From assembly GCA_014379395.1 (NCBI GenBank), contig JACMLV010000270.1, positions 1 to 6,073 on the forward strand: a stretch of DNA of 6,073 bases, written 5' to 3'. Below, piece after piece: positions 1 to 5,365 of the stretch. The notes under the pieces were generated by a model. It had not been told where the DNA came from, did not search any database, and worked only from the letters and a program-made list of their open reading frames with translations. Every line of letters begins with the position of its first letter. Positions within the stretch are counted from its first letter, which is position 1. The position numbers and the translations under genes are program-made. The DNA comes from Burkholderiaceae bacterium (lineage in GTDB: Bacteria > Pseudomonadota > Gammaproteobacteria > Burkholderiales > Burkholderiaceae_D).

Positions 1-537
1 CCGTGGAGCGCCGGGTCGCTGTAGGCCATCGCCGGCACGCCAGCACAAGTTCCTCCGCGCCGGCGTGCCGGCGCGGAGGAACTTGTGCTGGGCGTCGGCG
101 GCGACCAGGCCGCAGCCGCCCTGGCCGTAGAACTCGATTCTGCCGGCGCCCGCCAGGATGTCGAGCGCGCCTTCGATGGCGGCCGGGCGCAGGTTGGCGC
201 GCAGGTCGAGCAGGGTGTTGATCGAGCGGCTGCAAATCTTGTCGATCAGATCGGCGGCCAGGTCGTCTTTCGCCGGCATGCCGCCGGCGCCCATGCCCGG
301 TCTGGGCAGGGCCAGCGCCAGGCTTTGCGCCAGCTTGAGCTTGAATTCATGCCAGCCGTCGTAGCCGACGCTGCGGCAAAAGCGCACCACGGTCGGTTCC
401 GACACCTGGGCGCTGCGGGCCAGCGCGCTGATGTTGCCGCGCACGGCGAGGGCCGGATCGCCCAGCACCGCCAGCGCGACCTTCGTTTCCGACTTGGAAA
501 GCGTGCCGAGCCGGGTCTGGATCGCGTCGAACAGCAT
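1..537 (-). CDS. hexR: HexR-type RpiR-family regulator, 3'-partial with apparent frameshift
   Basis: This gene encodes a transcriptional regulator of the RpiR family, which has an N-terminal helix-turn-helix and a C-terminal SIS sugar-phosphate-binding domain. Relatives called HexR repress zwf and Entner-Doudoroff genes and release DNA on binding 2-keto-3-deoxy-6-phosphogluconate. The HTH region is clear at residues 1-75, with LSKSETKVA (13-21) and VSEPTVVRFCRSVGY (45-59). The SIS domain begins near 100, with IEFYGQGGCGLVAADAQHKF at 134-153. The start at 537 gives the family's usual N-terminus, MLFDAIQTRLGTLSKSE, and lies 6 bases after the zwf stop. A GAGGA-like ribosome site sits inside the zwf end, so the two are probably cotranscribed. 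After residue 157 the frame reads nonsense (TPARRNLCW). The expected continuation VPAMAYSDPALH is encoded in another frame at 38-3, beyond a 28-base insertion. The family is about 280-290 residues long and the rest lies outside the window. The family is secure; whether the allele is functional or misassembled is open. Confidence 0.85.
   Translation of the reverse strand, partial: MLFDAIQTRLGTLSKSETKVALAVLGDPALAVRGNISALARSAQVSEPTVVRFCRSVGYDGWHEFKLKLAQSLALALPRPGMGAGGMPAKDDLAADLIDKICSRSINTLLDLRANLRPAAIEGALDILAGAGRIEFYGQGGCGLVAADAQHKFLRAGTPARRNLCWRAGDGLQRPGAPR
40..91. repeat. Near-perfect 52-bp palindrome inside hexR
   Basis: Two 25-base arms, 40-64 and 67-91, are exact reverse complements separated only by the dinucleotide GT (65-66). 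The right arm matches the native hexR coding sequence (protein AQHKFLRAG on the minus strand). The left arm is an inverted copy of it. Removing 28 bases (39-66, or equivalently 42-69 because a GCC is shared) restores one continuous SIS-domain reading frame. This is what a fold-back template switch would leave. A library or assembly fold-back artefact would look the same. Confidence 0.93.
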
Positions 538-543
538 CGCGGC

Positions 544-2016
544 TCAGTCCTCTGGCAGCGCTTCTTCGCGCCATTGCAGGCCGTCGCGGCCGATCAATGC
601 GCTGGCCGCGCCCGGGCCCCAGCTGCCGGCCGTGTACGGGATCGGCGTGCTTTCGTCCTGATGCCAGTAGTCGAGGATCGGCTCGACCCATTCCCAGGCC
701 GCCTCCAGCTCGTCGCCGCGCATGAACAGGGTCAGCTGGCCGCGCAGCACGTCGAGCAGCAGGCGCTCGTAGGCGTCCATGCGCGGCGTCTTGAACGATT
801 CGCGGAAGTCCAGTTCCAGCTCGGCCGGCTTGAGGCGCATGCCGTCGCCGGGCGTCTTGGCCATCAGGTTCATGCGCAGGCCCTCGTCGGGCTGGAGCCG
901 GATCACCAGGCAGTTCGGCTGGAAGCTGGAGGTCGGCTGGCTGAAGATCGAGTGCGGGATGGTCTTGAAGCGCACCACGATCTCGGCCAGGCCGTCGGCC
1001 AGGCGCTTGCCGGTGCGCAGGTAGAACGGCACGCCGGCCCAGCGCCAGCTGTCGATCTCGGCCTTGACGGCGACGTAGGTCTCGGTGCGCGACTGCGCCG
1101 GCGCGTCCGGCTCGCCGCGGTAGCCCGGCACGGCCACGCCGTCGATGTAGCCGGCGCGATACTGGCCGCGCACGATGTTTTGCGCCAGCGAGAGCGGGGT
1201 GAATTTTTTCAAGGAGCGCAGCACCTGCAGCTTGGCGTCGCGCACCGCGTCCGGCGCGATCGAGGTCGGCGGCTCCATCGCCACGATGCACAGCAGTTGC
1301 AGCAGGTGGTTTTGCAGCATGTCGCGCAGCGCGCCGGAGGTGTCGTAATAGTCGATCCGGCCGCCCACGCCGATCTTCTCGGCGATCGTGATCTGCACGT
1401 CGGAGATCCACTCGCGCCGCCACAAAGGCTCGAACAGCACGTTGCCAAAGCGCAGCGCCAGCAGGTTCTGCACGGTTTCCTTGCCGAGGTAGTGGTCGAT
1501 GCGGAAGATCTGCGACTCGGCGAACACCCGGCCCACTTCGAGGTTGATCTGGCGCGCGCTGGCCAGGTCGCGCCCGAGCGGCTTTTCCAGCACCACGCGC
1601 GAATTCGGCGTGGCCAGGGCGTTGGCGGCCAGGTTGGCGCAGATGCCGGCGAACAGGTGCGGCGGGGTGGCCAAATAAAACACGCGCGTCAGGGCCGGGT
1701 CGGGCCGCAGCGCCTGCGCCAGCGGGGCGTAGCTGGCGGCGTCGAGCGCGTCGAGCGAGATGTAGAGCAGGCGCGCGCAAAAGCGCGTCCAGTCGGGCCC
1801 GCTCATGATGGCCGGCGCGATGTGCGGGCGGGCGCAGCGTTCGACGCTGTCGAGGAATTCCTGCTGCGCGCAATGGTGGCGCCCGGCGCACACGATGCGC
1901 GCGCCGTCCGGCAGGTCGCCGGCCGCGTCGCGCGCGTACAGGGCCGGCAGCAGCTTGCGCATCGCCAGGTCGCCGCTGCCGCCAAACAGAACCAGGTCGA
2001 AATCGTTCAGGCACAT
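544..2016 (-). CDS. zwf: Glucose-6-phosphate 1-dehydrogenase
   Basis: The enzyme oxidises glucose-6-phosphate to 6-phosphogluconolactone with NADP+ (or NAD+) in the cytoplasm. It feeds the Entner-Doudoroff and oxidative pentose phosphate routes. The product has 490 residues, the usual family length. The nucleotide-binding motif FGGSGDLAMRKLLPALY is at 11-27, the EKPLGRDL motif at 144-151, and the active-site signature RIDHYLGKETVQN at 172-184 with the substrate-binding Lys and His intact. The reading frame stays open further upstream, to 2094. I chose ATG at 2016 because it puts the Rossmann motif at the usual distance from the N-terminus and has a strong GGAAGGA ribosome site 7 bases upstream. 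The promoter region carries two GTAGTAAATTT repeats that may be HexR operators, and hexR follows directly, which suggests feedback control. No pgl (6-phosphogluconolactonase) gene follows zwf. Identification is firm. Confidence 0.97.
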   Translation of the reverse strand: MCLNDFDLVLFGGSGDLAMRKLLPALYARDAAGDLPDGARIVCAGRHHCAQQEFLDSVERCARPHIAPAIMSGPDWTRFCARLLYISLDALDAASYAPLAQALRPDPALTRVFYLATPPHLFAGICANLAANALATPNSRVVLEKPLGRDLASARQINLEVGRVFAESQIFRIDHYLGKETVQNLLALRFGNVLFEPLWRREWISDVQITIAEKIGVGGRIDYYDTSGALRDMLQNHLLQLLCIVAMEPPTSIAPDAVRDAKLQVLRSLKKFTPLSLAQNIVRGQYRAGYIDGVAVPGYRGEPDAPAQSRTETYVAVKAEIDSWRWAGVPFYLRTGKRLADGLAEIVVRFKTIPHSIFSQPTSSFQPNCLVIRLQPDEGLRMNLMAKTPGDGMRLKPAELELDFRESFKTPRMDAYERLLLDVLRGQLTLFMRGDELEAAWEWVEPILDYWHQDESTPIPYTAGSWGPGAASALIGRDGLQWREEALPED

Positions 2017-2023
2017 GATGCAG

Positions 2024-2030
2024 TCCTTCC
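2024..2030 (-). promoter_or_regulatory. Ribosome binding site of zwf
   Basis: On the minus strand GGAAGGA lies 7 bases before ATG 2016. It decides the zwf start against the longer open frame reaching 2094. Confidence 0.75.
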
Positions 2031-2064
2031 GGGCAGGGGCGGCGCCGGCTGGCCGCGGCTCTGT

Positions 2065-2075
2065 AAATTTACTAC
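2065..2075. promoter_or_regulatory. Candidate HexR operator, downstream copy
   Basis: AAATTTACTAC on the plus strand (GTAGTAAATTT in zwf orientation) lies between the candidate zwf promoter and its start codon. The flanking TGT gives a small internal palindrome, TGTAAATTTAC. It is an exact 11-base direct repeat of the copy at 2097-2107, 32 bp away. An AT-rich 11-mer repeated in this otherwise GC-rich stretch is unlikely by chance. Assignment to HexR is inferred from the neighbouring gene and the known regulation of zwf by HexR. Confidence 0.5.
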
Positions 2076-2096
2076 CCGCATGTGCCAAGCGCAAGA

Positions 2097-2107
2097 AAAT
2101 TTACTAC
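2097..2107. promoter_or_regulatory. Candidate HexR operator, upstream copy
   Basis: This is the second AAATTTACTAC copy, extended here to AAAATTTACTACA. In zwf orientation it overlaps the proposed -10 hexamer TGTAGT, the place where a repressor would block polymerase. The 32-bp offset from the other copy is close to three helical turns, so two bound dimers would sit on the same DNA face. Confidence 0.5.
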
Positions 2108-2132
2108 AGACGCGGCCGTGGTCTATTCTCAA
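2103..2132 (-). promoter_or_regulatory. Candidate sigma-70 promoter of zwf-hexR
   Basis: In zwf orientation TTGAGA (2132-2127) matches five of six -35 bases. TGTAGT (2108-2103) matches four of six -10 bases after an 18-bp spacer. Transcription would begin near 2096, leaving a leader of about 80 bases that contains the downstream repeat. The -10 is weak, so this is a prediction only. Confidence 0.35.
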
Positions 2133-2138
2133 CGGAGG

Positions 2139-2164
2139 CGCCGCGGCCGGAGGCCGGCGCGGCG
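2139..2164. repeat. GC-rich inverted repeat between zwf and cheV
   Basis: Arms CGCCGCGGCC (2139-2148) and GGCCG plus CGGCG (2152-2156, 2160-2164) can pair around a GGA loop with a three-base bulge. No T run follows on either strand, so it is not an ordinary intrinsic terminator. It lies just upstream of the candidate zwf -35. Such pairing also arises by chance in GC-rich DNA. Confidence 0.35.
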
Positions 2165-2180
2165 CGGTTGCTTTGTTGCC

Positions 2181-2218
2181 TATAGTACTTTTTTCTTAAT
2201 TAATTAAAATATTAATTT
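2181..2218. promoter_or_regulatory. Very AT-rich island upstream of cheV
   Basis: Only 3 of these 38 bases are G or C, in a window otherwise mostly 60-75 percent GC. It contains TTAATTAA followed by further TTAA and ATTAAT steps. A possible -10, TATAAG, lies just downstream at 2237-2242, without a convincing -35. The island could act as an UP element, a binding site for a bending or silencing nucleoid protein, or a melting region. Together with 2219-2317 it is the only DNA available for a cheV promoter. Confidence 0.35.
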
Positions 2219-2307
2219 CCGGCCAATACAATTTCGTATAAGCTATTTCACTGGGATTTTTTTGCGGTACATTTGCAGGAGTGGCTGCAAAGACGGCTTT
2301 ACATATC

Positions 2308-2313
2308 AAGGGA
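2308..2313 (+). promoter_or_regulatory. Ribosome binding site of cheV
   Basis: AAGGGA lies four bases before ATG 2318 (six counted from AAGG). The spacing is slightly short but supports this ATG over the in-frame TTG at 2273. Confidence 0.55.
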
Positions 2314-2317
2314 CAAC

Positions 2318-3277
2318 ATGAGATCAGTGCAGCAAGACGTCGACGAACGCACCAGCCTTACCGGCAACAATAAATTCGAATTGTTCCTGTTCAAGCTGGG
2401 CGTCAGTGAGAATTCGGCCCAGCGCGAGTTGTTTGGCATCAATGTCTTCAAGGTGCGCGAAATCATGGAAATGCCGCAGATCACGGCCGTGGCCGGATCG
2501 CATCCGCACATGCTGGGCGTGGTCAACATCCGCGGCCAGATCGTGCCGGTGATCGACCTGCCGAGCGCGGTCGGCTGCACCGCGCAGCTGGGCTTGAAGA
2601 TCCTGATGGTGACCGAGTTCGCCCGCTCGACCCAGGCCTTCGCGGTCGAGGAGGTCGACGAGATCGTGCGCCTGGAATGGAACCAGGTGCTGTCGGCCGA
2701 GATGACGATGGGCGGCGGCTTGATCACCAGCATCGCGCGCCTCGATGGCGACGTCGACAACACGCGCCTGGCGCAGGTGCTCGACGTCGAGCAAATCCTG
2801 CGCAACGTGCTGCCGTCGAGCGAACCGGACGTCGACCGCAACAGCATCGGCCCGAACGTGCAGATCCCGCCCGGCAGCGTGATCCTGGCGGCCGACGACT
2901 CGGCCCTGGCGCGCTCGCTCATCGAGCAGGGCCTGGAGGCGCTGGGCGTGCCCTTCATCATGACCAAGACCGGCAAGGAGGCCTGGGAGCGCCTGCAGCA
3001 GATCGCCGACCAGGCCGGCGCCGAGGGCAAGAGCGTCAAGGAGAAGGTGGCGCTGGTGCTGACCGACCTGGAGATGCCGGAGATGGATGGCTTCACGCTG
3101 ACGCGCAACATCAAGGCCGACGCGCGCTTCGCCTCGATTCCGGTGGTGATCCACTCGTCGCTGACGGGCACCACCAACGAGGGCCACATCAAGGGCGTCG
3201 GCGCCGACGCCTATGTGGCCAAGTTCCAGGCCAACGAGCTGGCGGCGACCATCCGCAAGGTGCTCGGCGGCGCCTGA
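2318..3277 (+). CDS. cheV: Chemotaxis coupling protein CheV (CheW-receiver)
   Basis: CheV couples chemoreceptors to the histidine kinase CheA in the cytoplasmic signalling array. Its receiver domain takes phosphate from CheA, which is thought to serve adaptation or phosphate-sink control. The 319-residue product has the standard order. A CheW-like domain spans about 15-165, with YGINVF-type LFGINVFKVREIM at 38-50 and VVNIRGQIVPVIDL at 68-81. A receiver domain spans about 187-318, with acidic pair D193/D194, phospho-acceptor D250 in LTDLEMPEMDG, switch residue S280 in VVIHSSL, and K302. All key receiver residues are present, so it should be phosphorylatable. ATG 2318 is chosen for its AAGGGA site and family-like N-terminus (VDERTSLTGNNKFELFLF); a TTG start at 2273 is possible but has no conserved sequence. 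No other chemotaxis gene is adjacent, so it stands alone, divergent from zwf and convergent with the hydrolase. Confidence 0.95.
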   Translation: MRSVQQDVDERTSLTGNNKFELFLFKLGVSENSAQRELFGINVFKVREIMEMPQITAVAGSHPHMLGVVNIRGQIVPVIDLPSAVGCTAQLGLKILMVTEFARSTQAFAVEEVDEIVRLEWNQVLSAEMTMGGGLITSIARLDGDVDNTRLAQVLDVEQILRNVLPSSEPDVDRNSIGPNVQIPPGSVILAADDSALARSLIEQGLEALGVPFIMTKTGKEAWERLQQIADQAGAEGKSVKEKVALVLTDLEMPEMDGFTLTRNIKADARFASIPVVIHSSLTGTTNEGHIKGVGADAYVAKFQANELAATIRKVLGGA

Positions 3278-3290
3278 GTCCGGTCCATAT

Positions 3291-5174
3291 CTATGGCAAG
3301 ACAGGCAACTCCACATAGGAGGGCGCCTGTCGATCGTGGTAAACGCGATTGAACGCGATCACGGCGGAGCGCTCGTCGTAATTTCGTCCTCCCGTATTGA
3401 GATTGCGCTCCAGGCGTGGAAAACTGCTGCTGGTGATATGCAGACGCAGTCGATGGCCCTTTGGCACCAGGTAGGCGATGGAGCGCATGTCGATCATCAG
3501 GCTGACCCGTTCTCCGGGTTCCAGTAGCGATGGCCGCTCGACGCCATTTCTGTAGCGCGCCCTCAGCGCCCCCTCCTGGATATTGGTTGCCCGGCCGTCC
3601 GGCCAGACATGCACCAACCGTGCGACGAAATCCGTATCGCGCGCCGAAGACGAGACATGCAGCTTGGCCCGCAAGGTGCCGGCAATTCTTAATGGCTGCG
3701 TCAAGGCGGCCGAGGTGTAAACCAGCACATCTTGACGCGCCTCGACATCGCGCTGGTCTACCGGCCCGGCCTGGTCAGCGGGATTGCCCGAGCAACACAA
3801 CGGCCCGCCCCGGGAAGGGACCGGATTCATCGGGTCATAACCAAATTCGTCGTGCGGGGAAGCATGTGGCCGTTCGCGGGTCAGCACGCCATCGCCATGA
3901 CGGCCGTTGGCGTGGCCGCCGCTGTCGAGATGCCAGCGCTCCATGCGCACGCCTTCGGGGGGCCAGGTCGAGGCGGTGAGCCAGCGGCTTTCGCCGATCA
4001 CGTAATACAAGTAGGGCGGCAGGTCAGCGAGCCCGTTTCCTCGACCGCGCAGCCAGTAATCGAACCACCGGAGATACCAGTCCTTGTACGGTTGTGCGGC
4101 GTCCTTCACTTCCAGGTCGCCGAATCGTCCGGAAATGCCAGACTCTTCACTGTTGCAGTGCTTTCCGGGCGCAATGACCACATGCTGGTTGCGCGCAACC
4201 TCCGGTGAAATCTTTCGCACCTGCTCGGCCAGGGAAAGCGCGTCGCCGACCGTCTGGTCCCCCCAGGTATTGATGACGAGCGCCGGGATCGTTGGCAAAT
4301 CCGAATCCGAAACATACCCCAGGGCCTCCCACGACAAGTCGGTCAAAGGCGTGCGCACGAACGCGTCGAAACCATTGGCAGCGGGCCGTATTCGCTTCAC
4401 AAGGTCGACCAGCGGCAGCCCTTTCAGGGCGGCGGCAACATCGAGGCGCTTTGGGGGCGGCGGCGCCCCCGGATCCTTCGCGCCGTTATCCAGGAACCAT
4501 CCAAATCCACTGGCCAGCTGGAATACGCCGCCCTCATACAAGCCAAAATACGCGTATCTGCCGCCGGCCGAGCCGACCGCCCCGCCCGCGCCTGACGGCA
4601 GCATCGCCACATGCGCGGGGTGCTTTGCCTTGGCGAGAACAAACTGCAATTCCCCCAACGCCGAACAGCCAAAAGTGCCGACGCGGCCGTTTGACCAGGG
4701 TTGACGCGCAATCCAGTCCAGCGTCGTCGCACCGTCGCTTGCGCCTGAACGGTAGGGCATGAACTCCCCTTGCGATGCGAATTTGCCGCGAACGTCCTGA
4801 ACCAGAACGGCGTAGCCATGTCGCGCAAAAAACTCCCCCGCATTGAGCCCTTCGCCGTACGCCAGCCGGTCATACGGATGGCGGACGAAAATGGTTGCCA
4901 GTTTCCCGCCGGGATTTCGTGGCAGATAGAGCGTGGACGCAAGCTCGACACCGTCGGCCATCCGGATTCGGACGTTATAGTCAGTGTTGTAGCCGAACCG
5001 GAAACCGTTGAGATGAACGATCCAACGCAGTGGTACCTGCGCGCGGAACCAATTGCGTAGCGGCGCGAGCACAAGGCTACCAACTGCCACGGTTGCCAGC
5101 GCGACCAGGGCGAGGATCATGGTTCGATTTGATTTCGATGCCGGCGCCGGTTGCTTGTTGGCTTCTGTTTCCAT
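3291..5174 (-). CDS. CocE/NonD family alpha/beta hydrolase, membrane-anchored
   Basis: This is a serine hydrolase of the CocE/NonD (X-Pro dipeptidyl-peptidase S15-like) family, whose members cleave esters or amides; the substrate here cannot be read from sequence. The product has 627 residues. It has a positively charged N-terminus, one hydrophobic segment at about 18-38 (signal anchor or signal peptide, so probably exported or periplasm-facing), the catalytic domain at about 65-375, and a C-terminal PepX_C-type beta domain from about 380. The triad is visible: S171 in FGCSALG, D306 in INTWGDQ, H339 in IAPGKHC. Y101 in RHPYDR matches the oxyanion-hole tyrosine of cocaine esterase. The usual Tyr after the nucleophile is Ala here. 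ATG 5174 has GAGGG five bases upstream and starts the membrane segment correctly. The frame stays open to 5870, but that part is the lactonase gene in another frame plus intergenic DNA. Base composition is lower in GC than zwf, and codons are less biased. Confidence 0.9.
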   Translation of the reverse strand: METEANKQPAPASKSNRTMILALVALATVAVGSLVLAPLRNWFRAQVPLRWIVHLNGFRFGYNTDYNVRIRMADGVELASTLYLPRNPGGKLATIFVRHPYDRLAYGEGLNAGEFFARHGYAVLVQDVRGKFASQGEFMPYRSGASDGATTLDWIARQPWSNGRVGTFGCSALGELQFVLAKAKHPAHVAMLPSGAGGAVGSAGGRYAYFGLYEGGVFQLASGFGWFLDNGAKDPGAPPPPKRLDVAAALKGLPLVDLVKRIRPAANGFDAFVRTPLTDLSWEALGYVSDSDLPTIPALVINTWGDQTVGDALSLAEQVRKISPEVARNQHVVIAPGKHCNSEESGISGRFGDLEVKDAAQPYKDWYLRWFDYWLRGRGNGLADLPPYLYYVIGESRWLTASTWPPEGVRMERWHLDSGGHANGRHGDGVLTRERPHASPHDEFGYDPMNPVPSRGGPLCCSGNPADQAGPVDQRDVEARQDVLVYTSAALTQPLRIAGTLRAKLHVSSSARDTDFVARLVHVWPDGRATNIQEGALRARYRNGVERPSLLEPGERVSLMIDMRSIAYLVPKGHRLRLHITSSSFPRLERNLNTGGRNYDERSAVIAFNRVYHDRQAPSYVELPVLP

Positions 5175-5365
5175 GTCTGCCCTCACGATAAGTGAAACGC
5201 CAGGCCTGCATCGCGAACGAACGCGGCACTTCCTTTCAACACGTCGCCAGCATCGCCCGATGTGGCCGCGACGGCTTTCGACGCCGTCGGACTCAACACA
5301 TTCAAAGTGGCTTGCAGTTGCCGCCGAGTGCCTGCCGGCGCTTTTCCGCCCGCACGAGCCTGTTT
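5175..5365. other. Intergenic region between lactonase and hydrolase genes
   Basis: These 191 bases separate two minus-strand genes. I see a ribosome site for the hydrolase (GAGGG, about 5180-5184) and a short hairpin at 5269-5289. I see no promoter with a convincing -10 and no terminator with a T run. Candidate -35-like TTGAAA and TTGAGT hexamers occur on the minus strand, but nothing matches them at 16-18 bp. Confidence 0.5.
5269..5289 (-). repeat. Seven-base-pair hairpin downstream of the lactonase gene
   Basis: CGACGGC (5269-5275) and GCCGTCG (5283-5289) pair perfectly around a seven-base loop. It lies about 80 bases after the lactonase stop in transcript direction. No U tract follows, so termination is doubtful. 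A processing or attenuation role between the two genes is possible but unproven. Confidence 0.35.

Noticed and set aside
40..91. Palindrome as an intrinsic terminator or small-RNA hairpin
   Set aside because: It lies inside a coding sequence, has no T run on either side, and one arm is exact duplicated coding sequence, which points to a mutation or artefact.
85..2199. Open frame of 704 codons on the plus strand opposite zwf and hexR
   Set aside because: It is the antisense shadow of two well-recognised genes in GC-rich DNA; its Arg/Ala/Gln/His-rich translation shows no family motif.
2205..2229. Sigma-28 flagellar promoter for cheV (TAAA followed by GCCAATAC)
   Set aside because: The spacer is 13 bases instead of about 15 and the -10 has two mismatches to GCCGATAA, so it is not convincing although biologically tempting.
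2273..2317. TTG start for cheV at 2273
   Set aside because: The 15 extra residues match nothing in the family, and ATG 2318 has its own AAGGGA site.
2324..3316. Open frame of 330 codons on the minus strand opposite cheV
   Set aside because: It is antisense to a gene with every CheW and receiver motif in place; its composition is typical of a shadow frame.
5269..5289. Hairpin as rho-independent terminator of the lactonase gene
   Set aside because: The stem is only 7 bp with a 7-base loop and no U tract follows in the transcript direction.
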